A stretch of 64,000 nt of DNA from Cokeromyces recurvatus (lineage: Eukaryota > Mucoromycota > Mucoromycetes > Mucorales > Mucoraceae). The stretch is from positions 334,988-398,987 of the forward strand of contig NW_026251411.1 of the NCBI RefSeq assembly GCF_025118155.1, read 5' to 3'. The translations under genes and the position numbers were made by a program. Below, in pieces: positions 23,098-36,220 of this stretch. Each line of letters opens with the position of its first letter. The stretch's first letter is position 1. The notes under the pieces are model-generated. The model worked only from the letters and a program-made list of their open reading frames with translations. It had not been told where the DNA came from and searched no databases.

Positions 23098-24272
23098 ATG
23101 GCCGGTTTTATTAAATTAACTAAAGAATCAAAACAATTTGCTGATTCACTTCCTAAATTTGATATTTCATCAATAAATATCGAAACACTTCGTTCCAAAC
23201 CTGATAACGAGGTACCATTGGCTATTTCTAGACCTGATGTTGATTTAGAAGATATGACTGTAATTAGCTCTTCTGGCTTAGTCAAAATTCGTGTTTATCG
23301 TCCTAGTGGTTCTCATGATAAAATCTTACCAGCTATTATCTACATGTAAGTAAATTATACACACATACACACACATATATATATATGTATATATCGAATA
23401 TATTCATTCATGCTGATTTTGTTACACAGGCACGGTGGTGGTTGGTGTGTTGACCAAAAGGCTTCTTACGCTTATATTTGTTCAAAGGTATATAAAGTGA
23501 AGTGATATGCATAAAGATATATGTTATTAATTACATAAGGGATTCATTTTTAGCTTGCAGGAGAAGCAAACTGCGCTGTCATCTTTGTTCATTATTCTCT
23601 TAGTCCTGAAGCTCGTTTCCCAACTGCTGTTGAAGAATGTTATGCTGTCTTGGCTTGGGCTACAAACCCTGCTAATGTTAACTTTTTGAAGATTGATCCT
23701 ACTTCTGTCTCTGTAGGTGGTGATTCCTCAGGCGCTAACTTGGCCATAGCAATCACATGTATGTTTAGTCGCCTCTCCCCTCCCCTCCCAAAAAAAAAAG
23801 GATTACTAATATATTATATATAGTGCTTGCTAAGCAACGCCAATTAGAGAACAAGATTAAACATCAATTGTTATTTTATCCCGTCACTAATACTGAATTC
23901 AACACAAGTTCATACTATGAATTCAGTAATGATTATGCATTGACGCGTGATCTTATGAAATTCTTTTGGGATCAATATGTACCAGAAAAGTCAGATCGTG
24001 AAAATATTATTGCTTGTCCTGGTAAGGCTACTGTAGAAGACTTGAAGGATTTACCTCCAGCTTTAATCATTATTGCTGAAGCCGATGTCGTAAGAGATGA
24101 AGGTGAAGATTATGGTCGCAAATTGTTGGCTGCTGGTGTCCCTGCTACTACAACTCGTGTCGTAGGAGTCCTACACGGATTTGTTAGTAAACCAAACTTA
24201 TTTTCTCAAGAAACTTTATTTGCATTAGACATGGCAGCTGCTGCCCTTCGTAGAGCTTTTTATAATAAATAA
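23098..24272 (+). CDS. Alpha/beta hydrolase, Aes/HSL-like esterase
   Basis: Probable carboxylesterase or lipase-like hydrolase of 319 residues, no frame break. Exons are 23098-23345, 23430-23487, 23554-23758 and 23824-24272. The oxyanion-hole motif is MHGGGWC, the nucleophile elbow GGDSSGANLA, the acid probably Asp in IIAEADVVRDEG, and the histidine in GVLHGFVS. This arrangement is that of the hormone-sensitive-lipase (alpha/beta hydrolase fold 3) family. The sequence EEDY-like GEDYGRKLLAAGV before the last motif is also typical. No signal peptide is evident, so it is probably cytosolic. Natural substrate is not predictable. Confidence 0.92.
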
Positions 24273-24417
24273 TATAAATACATTTATTTTTTTTTAATAT
24301 TTTTTTTGTAGTCAATGTGCATGTGTAAATGTATGACATGTTCATTATTGTATTTTTTTTTTTCATTATGATTACTTTTATTTTGACAGGATATACAAAT
24401 GTTGTAATTTAATTTGA

Positions 24418-24884
24418 TTAATGTTGATTTCCACCCCGAGCACCAATGACAATATTACCACTACTGCTAGTTTTATTGTTGTTGCTACTACTATTATTAT
24501 TACTACTACCACACGTCCACTGTTAGCACTGCCACCACGATTTTGTCCACGTCCACGATTACCACCTCTATTATTATAATGTCCTCTTCCACTACCACCA
24601 CGTCCACCTCTATTGGCCATTTGTCTTTGTTTGCTCTCTTCTTCTTTTACCATATCAACAATCTCTTCTGGAACGTTTAAATATTTTATAGTATTGCCTC
24701 TAATATAGCATTCAGGTAATCTCCAAAATTTGTCACCATCTGGTGATGTTTGAATCACTTCACGTAAAGTCAAATTCATCCAATTATCACAGTTAACCAA
24801 GTGGCCGTTAAAGGTCTCACCACTTTTTAGTTCTACAAGCATGGGGTGACCAGCTGCTGTATGTAAGAGTGCGAGTGGAAGCAT
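24418..24884 (-). CDS. LSM4: U6 snRNA-associated Sm-like protein LSm4, one frame break
   Basis: Component of the LSm1-7 ring (mRNA decay) and LSm2-8 ring (U6 snRNA). It is a single exon. The start [20 protein letters not shown], then [17 protein letters not shown] and [14 protein letters not shown] cover both Sm motifs. The tail is Gly/Arg/Asn-rich (RGG type). The frame breaks near 24518, where one G appears missing in GGACGTGTGG; after it the other frame continues [12 protein letters not shown] and ends ARGGNQH, so the intended protein is about 155 residues. A pure A-tract lies upstream at about 24926-24949. Confidence 0.93.
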
Positions 24885-24918
24885 GTTGTACTAGTTGAAT
24901 TATATTTATGTATTTGTG

Positions 24919-24949
<31 letters not shown>

Positions 24950-25090
24950 TTAAGAAACAGAAAAAAGTTTATCAAGAATATATTTATTTTTTTAAAAAAA
25001 AAAAATCTTACGTCACAATAAGACACAACATTTTATATACAAATATATTATACAAGATGTATTTATATTTTTTTTTTTATTAATTATAAA

Positions 25091-26537
25091 TTAAAAAGGT
25101 TGCTGTTCATTTTGATTATTACTATTATATGATTGAGGACCATATATATGTATTTTGCGATAATAATGGGCTCTTCGGATTATACAATGAAGTATTATTT
25201 TCTTCTGATGAAAAGTATTGTCTAGGACTAGCTGGTTGTGATAAAGCTGATTGATAGGTGGAAGGTGATAATGAAGGGGATTTCTGTTGATAGGAAAGTA
25301 CGTTTAAGTTTTTGAGTTTGTATAGTAAGTTGAGGTAAATTGTCTGTAGGATCTAATTGAGGGGAGGATAAAGGTGAATTCGATGAGCTTGTTGGAGAAG
25401 GATGATGATTAGCAGTATTTAAATAAAATTGGTGTTGTTGTTGTTGTTGATGATGTTGATTATCAGCAGAAGTGATAAAAATAGGCGGTGGGGGCCTATC
25501 TGCACCTTGTTTATCAGAATCAAATATATCTAGAGTTTGTAAAGGTACTAAAAAAAAAAAAAAAAAAGATAAAATATGGATTAAAACCTATCTGAATATT
25601 GCATATATCACGTACATGTAGATCCATATTGCTTTGTCATAAAGTCTATCATATCTTTAATCATTTGTTGTTGTAATTGTTGTTTTTTCTTTGTTTCTGA
25701 CAACTCATTCATAACTTGACTTAAATTAGACTGTAAATGAGAAATTTGTTGCATCATATCTGATTGTGACATTTGCATCATTGTTAAGTGTGATGTAATG
25801 TCAGTATTATCTCTTCGAACAGAGTCTGATTCTAAAGCTTTTCGTTTAATTTCGTCTAATAAATCAGGTCTATTTCTCAAAAACTTTGGATGTGAAAATT
25901 CCCAAATCTGATTCTCTGCCAAAGTTCGATGTCCTCTGGGTGATTTATTTACTTTATGAAATCCATACCTATAATATTCATCAATAAATATGTATACATA
26001 TACATCTATAATATATTCATAGTTAAAACTTACATATTTAGCTGCCTCACAAAGCTACTAAAGTTATTGTGCTTAAAATGTTTGGGTAATACATCCCTTG
26101 AGAATTCTGTAATGTTACAAACAATAAATGAAGTGCCGGTATAAGTCCAAGCAATTAAATGTTGATATTGCTTATCTACAACCATACTATATATATATAA
26201 TATTTAGTATATGAAAGGGGAAAAAAAAATCAAAAATCAAAAATCAAAATTAATCTATAGTTCTTTACTTGTATAACTTATGTACAAAAGTATTTCCACC
26301 ACCTGGTTTTGTTGAATTAGACTGAGAACGTGAAGGTGGTTGAAGTGACATTTGTTGTATGAATTGACTATGTAATTGATCCCAAACAGGATTATCATAA
26401 GAAGGCGATCCTGCTCCAGGTGATATTAAAGGTGAATTTAGTGGTGAACCACCTGAAGAAACCGAGCTTCCACTAAAATTTGTATTAATTCCAAGAGATG
26501 CCGCTGATGGTGTATGTCCATCATTCATGTTGTTCAT
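25091..26537 (-). CDS. Heat-shock-type transcription factor (HSF DNA-binding domain)
   Basis: Nuclear regulator binding nGAAn-type elements. Exons read downward: 26537-26269, 26186-26034, 25968-25616 and 25547-25091. The N-terminus is Ser/Gly/Pro-rich. The HSF domain begins GNTFVHKLYNMV, continues HLIAWTYTGTSFIVCN, FSRDVLPKHFKHNNFSSFVR, QLNMYGFHKVN and ends IWEFSHPKFLRNRPDLLDEI. A heptad-type region with MMQQISHLQSNLSQVMNEL follows. The last exon is Gln/Asn/Pro-rich (HHQQQQQH) and shows two apparent one-base insertions (near 25305 and 25150); allowing for them the protein is about 409 residues. The heptad region after the DNA-binding domain favours an HSF or Skn7-like factor; no receiver domain is seen, so HSF-like is preferred. 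Confidence 0.9.
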
Positions 26538-26689
26538 AAAGAAAAAAAAAAATATGTGTGTATAAAAATATATACAAAATAGAAGAGCGATATAAAAAGA
26601 TTACTGAAACTCCAAGTAGCTCATTTGACCAATCACGTGTAATATTTCCATGTATTTGTTCAGCTCCGAAGACAGCAAAAATATACTTC

Positions 26690-27240
26690 ATTTAAACAAT
26701 TTAAAAATACCTAAAATTGGGCACAAAATATGAACTATATTAAAATTGCCCGGACAGGTCATGAATGATAAAAAGATATTAAAGAAACCCTTCCCTTATA
26801 GGAGCAAGGGTAAAAAAGAAAAAAGAAGTTTAAAAGGAACAAAATGTAGTGATGGCATTATTATCAAGAGAGAGAGAGAGAGAAAGGGGGCTAATTAAGG
26901 AATTTTAGACCACCAAATAGTTATGATAGTGAAGGCGGTCTTTTTTTTTTTTTTCTGTTGTGATGGAAGAGGTAATCAAGTTTGTGAAAAATTTAACAAA
27001 TAACTGATTAATAATGAACAACTTAAAGGGAAGGTATTAAAACAAGTACGCGGTTGGCATGTAAGAAGCTTATTTGCAAGAAACAAGAGAGAATCCTCGT
27101 GCTTTTACGCATTTGAAGGCAGTAGATATTATGCTACTTTGTCAAAAGCACTGTAGGATGCTTTGTGCAGTAATTTGAATAATCACCAGGCAACCATCCA
27201 AGACACCAACGAAGAACAGCATAGGAAACCAAAGGGATAA
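26690..27240 (-). mobile_element. Decayed LINE remnant, copy 2
   Basis: The minus strand reads RWCLGWLPG, then LLTK and HNIYCL, matching RWWLGWLPGG, LTKKHSIHCL of copy 1 at 18.7-19.5 kb. The orientation is the same. The left end also shares AAAATTGCCCG and a small CCTT/AAGG hairpin with copy 1. It is shorter and more degraded than copy 1, with no open frame. Confidence 0.6.
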
Positions 27241-27347
27241 TGATCTAATTATATAAACAGTCATCATTGTGTTAATAATTTTGATTTGTTAAAATGATTT
27301 ATATACAGGTCTCGATTATCTTACCGACAAAATTTAATTTATTGTTC

Positions 27348-27388
<41 letters not shown>

Positions 27389-29121
27389 CTGAACTGGATT
27401 AGTCGGTGATAGTTTTGATCATAGAGATCTAGTTGTAGAGTCTTACAGAAGTAGTAATAAAAGAGCATTTGGGTAAACTTAAGGAACATAACAAAAACTG
27501 AGCTTGCAGAATATGTAATCTTTCACGTATAAATGACGGATGCTCATGTCAAAAATTACGATCTGTTTCGCCTAAATAAAAATTAATAATTTCTAAAAGT
27601 AAAACCTATTGATATGTTTAATTTATTTTGGAGACAAGATGACAAATGCAAATATCATTCTCGGGCTAGTGGATAGTAGTTATTGGGGATTGTAAAAGGA
27701 GGCTAGCTGTCATTACTTTTTTTTTTTTTTGATCTACAAAATAACGAGCAGTATTTCTTTTTATGAAGATGGATAAAATAACCTTTACAATAAACATAGA
27801 TAAAAAGTTTATAATTCAATAGAAGACACTTGACTTAAATGTTGCGCTATAATATTATTCTCCAAACAATAATATAATACGCAGAGAGAATTATAGAAAA
27901 GCTATATAAACACTTGAAAGATATCATCATAATAAAATCGAAGATGAATAGTAGTCGAAAAAATTGATATTGCTACTAAATATGAAGAATATATAAACGT
28001 TTAACTGATTAAGGTTTTTAATTCTTTGTTGAAGACGACATTATATAAAACGCGACTAAGAAATTTAAAAAGTTTCCTATCTCAAAATCGCTGCTTAATC
28101 ACTATTTGAAAAAAAACATGCATATCACTAAATAAATAAATAAAAATAATGCTTTGTAAATTGGTGAAGTCTCTCGCCTCGAATCTTATGTATGGTAAAA
28201 TTTGTAGAAGTCATTTATCAAGCTACAAATTAGGATCATTTCATACAATTGTGTTATTAGAAGAACAAACGAAAATAGTGATTGCTATTTGCTTTTAAAA
28301 AAACGAAGCAAGAAGAATAAGAGCTAAACCATTAAAGTCTAATAGAACCCACCAGTAACAAGATGTATCTGTGATAAAAGAAGGTTTAAGCCAGATCCAG
28401 CAGATAAAGTTTAATTTTATGCAAAACAAAGTTAAAAGATCAAATGACTTGAACACTATTATATCTTGTCATCTTAAATGTTACTCTTATGACTTGAATG
28501 AATAAGCTCATATTAATAAATACTATAATCCATTCTATATTTCTTTTTTCTAGACATTTAAATAAAAATATTAAATACGCTCCTGAAATTGACAAAGCAA
28601 GAAACTTGGAATCAGCGTAAATGTTTTGAAACTAGGTAGTAGTAGACTATTAAAAAAAAAGATATATTTTATATTGAGCCCTTTAGATCAAATAAGCAAA
28701 TTATTGCCGTCCTTTATTATACCAAGGTTTAAAAATTTAATAAAAACTAATGATATATAGTCAATTATCAAAACTAAATCTCTCGCAAGAATACCCATGA
28801 TTATTTGCGAAAATATTAGTCAATATGCTGCATATTAATAGAGACTAGTGATGCAGTAAGTACATGTTCCAATTATTTCTTCATCAAAAATATCTTCCAG
28901 TTGTATTAATAAATAACAGAAACACTAAAGTTTTCTCACTATTAGGCTTATATAAAAGTAAAGTCACTAATCCAAAGAAGTATAACTGAATGAAAAGAAT
29001 TGTTCAAGTGATGTTCTGAATCTGAATAATATCAGTTCTAACGATGATTTTATGCAACGTTATACATTCATTAAAGTAGCTTATCTTGTACTTCCAAACT
29101 AAACTATAATGAACAATGTTA

Positions 29122-29173
29122 CTCTGTACAGCCAGTACGATAGATATTGTCGCCAATTAACAAATATTTGTCG
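29122..29173 (+). repeat. Left terminal inverted repeat of a Tc1/mariner-like element
   Basis: Begins CTCTGTACAGCCAGTACGAT right after a TA dinucleotide and is the inverted partner of 36221-36272. The hexamer TTGTCG recurs three times at about 20-base spacing into 29195, which resembles the direct repeats inside long Tc1-type ends. Confidence 0.7.
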
Positions 29174-29535
29174 GCAGTTGAGAAACAATTGTCGTAGTAT
29201 TTTCCTCTTCCTGAGCTCTTATTTTTGTTTAATACTGTGATATTTCTTCTAAAATATCAAATAAAAAATATTAGAAAATAAAAAATAATATTAAGACAAA
29301 AGAAATCAATAAGTTCGAATAATAGTTCTAAAGTCAATGATTTTATTTAATGAATTTAAATTGATAGGGTATTTATAAGAATTGTTAAAGAGGTCTGAGG
29401 ATAAGATGTGAATCAGAAAAGTGATAGTTACGACCGAATAAGGTATTTTGTTGACAATGAAGTGTTAGTGATTTTAATATTATTAGATGGAGCGATCAAG
29501 AGAGATTCAGGATAGAATTTCTTAAATAAATTTAT

Positions 29536-29583
29536 GATCCGCATGTTTAATCATGAAACATGATATTATAAGTCAGCTCATGA
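29536..29583 (+). repeat. Left inverted repeat of a second DNA-transposon-like unit
   Basis: Starts GATCCGCATGTTTAATCA and pairs with 30604-30651 read in reverse with about 41 of 48 matching positions. The interval between is about 1 kb and non-coding. Confidence 0.7.
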
Positions 29584-30603
29584 CACCTCCCTTATATTTA
29601 TATATATTTACCGTAGATATGTATATTATGTATCTTGGTATCATTATGGCCCTTAAGCTATAGAAGAAAAATAGGGTGTCTAAAAAGCCTTATTTTATGC
29701 CTATACAGATACAAATCTATAGTTGTTATGTTTGATCTTAATTACAAGTAAGCGTAATATACAGACTCTTTTAATTGATTAACATCAAGCTTCTCTAGCT
29801 AATACTATACATTATGTTATGGCTTACTTAGGAACAAAGACTATAAAAAAAAAGCTCTACCAAGAATATTGTAATAACAATCAATATCTATCTATAAACT
29901 AGTGTAAAGAAGAATGTTCTCGATTACTTCAAAAAAGAAGATATTGACAAATATAACAATTCTATCACTGTAACAGTAATAAATGCAAGGATATTTCTTT
30001 TCTGACAATATTCAACTTTTTTTTTCTCCTTTATTTTACTGAAACTTTATCTGGATATTGTATAAACAAAATGAATAATCTTAACTTTTCCTTTATCCAA
30101 TTTTATATTTAAAGTTCATATTTTGCCTCATCAAAAAAAAAAAGTTGAAATGAATTACCTAATAAATCCCTTGTTCTATGTAGTATATTGTCATATATTT
30201 GTCAATGCCTACAAACTTGAAGGCTAAAAGAGGTTAAGAATTATATTTCAAAAGCCGTAAATTATACAGAAAAGATAGCTCTAATAAAAAGACAGTAGTA
30301 ATACGAACATTATTGCTATAGAGTATATATACATGTATATATATTTTTAGGGAAAATAGGTATCATCAGAACTAATTATTCTCATTATTATCTTCATTAC
30401 AAAAGGAGATATTCCAGAGCTAAAATGTAGCAACAGTAGAGATTTGAAAAAAGGAATACATTTCCTCCTTTATATTTGGTATATAGTAACATGTTGTCTA
30501 TCATTCTTCTTGTCTCCCTTTTAGTCTTTATAAGAGTTCTTTACAGTCATTGTAATCATTGGAATAGAGCCGATTCATTTTAATGTACGTTAAAAATTTA
30601 TTA

Positions 30604-30651
30604 TCACGTGCTGACTTATAATGTCATGTTTCTTGATTAAACATACGGATC
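30604..30651 (-). repeat. Right inverted repeat of the second unit
   Basis: Reverse complement starts GATCCGTATGTTTAATCA and matches 29536-29583 through AAGTCAGC. The two repeats delimit 1116 bases. No clear target-site duplication is visible at the flanks. Confidence 0.7.
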
Positions 30652-31279
30652 AAGGAATATATTATCTATAACATGTCTTCGTATTTAAAAGGGATGTAGG
30701 AAAGATTACTGTGAATGCAAATCAAAGATACTTAAACTGGTTTTCATAGCATACGTCAAAGAAGCTAAAATCGTTAATATTTACAATCATTTTGGCAAAC
30801 AATGCATGTGGTAAAAGAATGATTTTAAGCACAACATAAGGGAGACTAAATGAGATGCATATTAGTTGCCTAATTAGGAAAAAGAAAGTTTATGAGAATA
30901 TAAACAAAAAAGTGAAAAAAAAAGACATTTATTTTATTTACTTTTCTTTTCTTTAACATAAACATTTCATATAGTCATAAAGAAGATATAAAATTGACAA
31001 CATTTTACTATTCTACACATTGTTACTTTTTATAAGAAAGAAAGAAAATTAAATAATGTAACTGTGTGTGTGTGTGTATTAAATGTGGGGTAACACATAT
31101 TCTTATCGATTTCATATGATTGTGACTGTAATTTACAACAACGACCTCCTTATTCTTATAAAAAAGTAGATATTCAAAGTTATTTTTTCTTCTTTTTTCT
31201 TCTTATTATTACTATTTCTTCTATAGGTAAGTCATTAAATAATACTATTTTATTCTTCTTCTTCTTCCCTGCCCTAGGA

Positions 31280-31530
31280 GGAAATTCTTTTTCTCATGGT
31301 TACCACTTATGTACCGGGCTCTTGATGAGGAAGACACCCTATCTTGCCCTCCTTGAATTAGGAGGACATTGTAGGGTATCTTGTTGATTCAGAGGGCGTT
31401 ACATATTGTGATCGCTATGGTTTTTCTAACCTCCTAGTAAAAATAAAAAATACAAGAACAAAGAAGGTGCAACGAATCCTAGCCTCCACGCGGCCACCTT
31501 TGGACTGCAGTAATTATTACTGTTGACGAA
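31280..31530. other. Higher-GC island with a strong hairpin
   Basis: Markedly less AT-rich than its surroundings. CCCTA...CCTCCT, then AGGAGG...TAGGG around 31337-31377 can fold into a nested stem-loop. No open reading frame supports a protein. It may be a non-coding RNA gene or an unrecognised repeat. Confidence 0.35.
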
Positions 31531-32258
31531 TTGGGGATTCACTTTTTTATATGAAATAAAAATGAAAATAAAAATAAAATAAATATTTCTTTTCTTACGC
31601 GTCTTTTAATAATCTTGTGCCTTCTTTAACTATTGTTTGTATAATAAAATATCTTTTTGCTCCAAATTGACTTTAAGAAGTATAAAAACAAGTAATTGAC
31701 TTAAAAAATACAGGAAATATAGGATATGGTGTAGTGGTGATTATGTAAACTATTGACTAATATCTTATCAGAGAAACTATCATGATTACTATTCCTCCTT
31801 TACAATCAGATTATTTTTCTTTAAAATTAACTAAGATAAGTACAATATTTTAAAGATATTGTGTACTTATTCATCGCTTTTCTAATTTTTATATTTCTTT
31901 TATGTATGCATATTTCCTTTTTTTTTCCGTTTAATGTATAAAAAAAATTGAACTTGTCACTAAGAGTACGTTTTGTTCCATTTTCTTTATATTTAGAAAC
32001 GAAATAGCTGGAATATTCACTGTGAATTAATATTAACATAAGCAGGATTATTCGGAAACAATATTGATGTATAATGCTTTATTATACCAGTATTTATTTA
32101 TTCATACCACTTACCTTGCGAAAATATATAAATAGCCCTTGTCGTTTTTCCATATCATTTTTTTTTCTTAATAAACTATACAGAGTTTTCACATACTTGT
32201 CTTTTCTATTTTCTCTTTCCTTATCTTTTGCATTTAAAACACTGTCTTTATTTGTGAA

Positions 32259-32640
32259 ATGGTAGCCATAACAGTTGAAGCTGTCATAGATCAACTTTGC
32301 CAAAAAAAAAAAAGAAAAGAAAAAGATGTCATATCACTTGTAAAACGTATTATCCCGCGATATTTTGCACGAGATAGTGAGGAAAATATCAATCAGCCTT
32401 ACTCATTTAATACTTTTGTACCTCAACTACGACGACCCTACTAATATTACTGTTCTTACAGGCGTGATTATAACTTTTACAATGGATCAATTTTAATAAT
32501 TCATTATCAATTCAATTTCCAAGTGATTTACGTACACCTTATGTAATTTCTATTATTCGACCCTTTTTTCGAGCAACCATCTATCAATGTCATCATATGA
32601 TAGCAAGAAATATGAGCCGGTTTAATATCTGAAGTCTCTT
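32259..32640 (+). pseudogene. Possible decayed coding fragment, family unknown
   Basis: An open frame from 32259 (61 codons, with a Lys-rich run over an A12 tract) stops at 32444. A different frame then stays open through about 32631, reading PFFRATIYQCHHMIARNMSR. Two successive open frames in the same direction look like one broken gene, but I recognise no family. Low confidence. Confidence 0.25.
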
Positions 32641-34489
32641 ACTCGTAATCCTCTTTATTGATTCACTAATTGACTTGTAGTAGTCTTACATTTCAAAATT
32701 GACACTATTTGGACGGTTTCTTTATTATTATCAGTATTAGTATTAGCAAGGTAAGGTAAGGATAAGGTTACAAATGAAATTAACATTTTTATTTGGGGGC
32801 TACTAAACTTGAATTGTATTTCTTTCGGTTTATCAACCGTTATACTTTAAGATTCATTGTCCCAAAAGAGTGAGGGAAAAAAAGGCGTTATTACCGATTC
32901 ATTATCAAGTTGTATAGAGTCTCCTGGATCTTCAGCAGATAAGCCATTATTAAGTATGTCATGTACTATTCGATAGTAACACTGGATTATAAGCACCTTC
33001 TTATTAGAGGTCGTGGATTGTACTCTTTGGCTTTTTTACTCTACTAAAAAAAAAGGATATAAATTCCTAAAAAGAGTAATGTTATAATAGTAATTAACTA
33101 TACTTTCTATAGTCAACGACGACACAATCTGCCAGGGAAATAGTTTAATTGCTGAATAAAACTTGGCGATCTGCCTTTTTTTTTTTTCTTTTTTATGAAA
33201 ATTTTTAGAAGAAGTCTATTTTAGTGTAATTTAAGGTGAATAAGATAATAATAAGAAAATCTACTCTATATTATAAGTAAAAAAAAAAGAAAAAAACAGT
33301 CGAGTATTGTAGAAGGGTTCAAGTTAGCGATAAATAGTGAGTGCATCAACATATGAATTATGAAAAGAAGTCATCTAATAGCAAGATGCATCGTACATAA
33401 TAAAAGATAGCAGTAGTTTCTTATTAAATGTATGTTCACATCATGTGCATTAACTTTAGTTAATTTATAGATTTTCCTTTAATTAATCCATATAAGGAGA
33501 CAAATTTACTGAAGGAGCAATTACCCTTTATATTCTTTATGAAGTCAATGCTCATCCAAGAGCAATATGTAACTGGCAAAAACCTCAAAACAATGATGAC
33601 CTTCATTAATACCTCAATAAAAGACTTTATCTAACAGTATCGTTTCCCAAAAACGTGTTATTACATTTTTACAGGTGATGTCAAATGGAAATCTTTTTTT
33701 GTTTTCATGATAGACTTCAATAATACGTTTCTTGTATTAAGTGACATTATAACATCCGTAGATACGTTACTGAGGAGTAAAGGGAATTGTCTTTGTAGAA
33801 AATTTTGTAATAAAAAAAATCCTTTGCAAAGGCTGAGATATTTCAACAACTTCTTTTCGATGAATTCGGTCAAGCCTCCCTTCAGTCTTTATATATATAA
33901 CTACTCAATAATCAATACCCAAAGAAAATTTTCTTGGAAAAATTGTGTTGAAAAAAAAAATCACTAGTTGGAAAACCAAAGTTAGTTTATTTCCAGTTTA
34001 AATAATGGATATTTATGATGGCAAGGCTTGAAACAACTTCAAGTTATACCCTAAAGATGAACAGTCTTTTGTACAGCAATCAGATTATGAATGCTCATTA
34101 TGAATGTTGGCTAGTTTTAGTCTTATTCTGACAATGTACATTCTAGTGATGCTGAATTTATTTAACACATAACTTACCTTGAGAGGAAAGAAATCTTAGG
34201 GAAAATATACAATAATCTTTTTAATATTTATACACTGTGCTGTTATAGTCTTTCACCACTTTTGTTATAAAAAAAAAGAATAATACGCTTAATTATTAAA
34301 TATTATTAGAGAAGCAACTTTATTGTAGAACGATTTTTATTAAATTAGTTTTTTTTTTTTTTCATTTTTATTGATATTATAAAAAAAAGGATGCTTTTCT
34401 TAGTTCTCAAATCTCTTTAAAAGAGACTTGATACTAACAGGATTAACCACGAGAAGGTGAAAGCATATCTAATCCCAAAATAAGTTCTA

Positions 34490-35300
34490 TAAACCAATAC
34501 CCATGTTGGGCTTTTTTTTTCTTCTTCTCCCTCTAAATTTCTACTTGAAAGATAAACGTCCAATTTCAACTAGTAGACACTTGGCAAAGTCCAACCTGGC
34601 CCAAGCCTTGCTAGAAGAAAAGATAGGATTCCTCACCCCATAACCCAATAAAAAAATACAGTTGGATGTAAGTTTCATTGGAAGCCGGGCTAAACATTCT
34701 GACCTGTAGCGTGGCGAAGTGGAAGGAATCCAGATACATGAAGTGCACGACCTGACTATTGTTTACCTGAGAATGTCCCTTCTTTGACCCCTAGCATCTA
34801 CTTTTGACTTAACAGTAAATACAAGCTGGGATTCTTCACCTAAATGAATAGATGAAAAAACCACGGTCAGAAACGTAAGCTGTGCATCCTTATCTATTTT
34901 ATTTTATAAACAGCAACTAGATAAAATAAAAAGAAGGAAAAACCTCCAAAAAGAAAAACAGAAAAACTAAACCTTGAGATAAGCCCTTTCAATGGTGCAG
35001 ACAAAGAGTACGCTAATCTCCCTAAAAAGGAACAGGTTTACAATTTCCAACCCCAAGTATCCTTTTTATTTCCCTCCTCCTTTGGAAATAAATCAAACTT
35101 GAGCAGTCAAAATTCGATAAGGTCCATCAATTATCTAAGGTTGCAATAACCAAGGTGAAGGCGGATATGCATGTAGTAACCAAAAGAGAGTCTAGGCCCT
35201 CTCCTTTAGCCATGTTATAAACGGACAGTTCTACAAACTCAAGTAAGCCAAGCTATGTGACTTGAGCACACTTCATAACCCTGACAATGTCTACCCATAG
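34490..35300. other. Second higher-GC island
   Basis: About 800 bases with more balanced composition than the surrounding desert (for example around 34590-34720 and 35130-35290), but stops interrupt all frames. It could be an old repeat or a long non-coding transcript. I see no match to the LINE or transposase remnants. Confidence 0.3.
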
Positions 35301-36220
35301 TTTCAAGTAAAAATAAAGAAGAATAGGAAAAATAAAAAAAAGCTAAAGAAAAAAGAAAAAAAAAAGGGAAATAAAATGAAAAATGTACCTTTTTTTTTAT
35401 AGTAAAATTCAGGAGAAAAAAAAATAAACGAAAAGAAGGAGAAGTTATTAAAGTTTAATCTTAGCGTATTTTTTTTGTTTTTAATTTACTTTGCGTTAAA
35501 TCTTCTCTCCTGCCTTTCTCCTTTCTTTTTTTTTCTCTTTTCTTTTTAATACTTTAGAGATAAGTTTTGCCTTTTATTTGAATGTAGTAAAGCATTACTA
35601 TCTTCTTTGAAAGTAAGCAAGAAAGTAAGAAAGTAAGAAAAAGAAAACAAGTTTGTTATATGTATTCATGTGAATATGAGCATTCTTGTAAAATAATTAA
35701 GCTAAAACTAGTTAAATGCAGTTACACGACAGAGCATGATATTCATACATTCTCCAAAAGAATAAGAGTAAATAAATAAGCTATCAATAATATAAAAAAT
35801 GTCATTTTATACAGCAGTTTTTTTTCAATTGTACAAGATATTTTGGCAGTTTATGCATTTTAAATAGTTAGGCTGTAAGCTTTCTTATTACTGTATTATG
35901 GCAATTGAGCTCTTTTTTATGATGATCATGATAACAAGGCTCTTTAGGTTTTGATCAGTTTGAAAGGAATAATGGCTTTAAAGAGAAGAAAGAGATAGAG
36001 TTTCAAAGAGTGTACAAAAAATATGTTATCTTTTATTATTATATGTTCAGGTTTATAGTTTGTCCTGTATTATGTAATCCATCTTTTATAATATTACTTG
36101 TGCTTATATCCAGAGCTTGTTCTATAACAAAATTATCAAATGTATATATAAAGAACCTCTCTAAAAGAAATTTTAATACAATTACGATAATACGCTTTTC
36201 CTAAAACGAAATTTCTTTTG

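Noticed and set aside
31722..31790. tRNA-like sequence (GATATGGTGTAGTGGTGATT)
   Set aside because: It resembles a tRNA A-box, but no B-box or acceptor stem follows at the right distance, so no tRNA gene is called.
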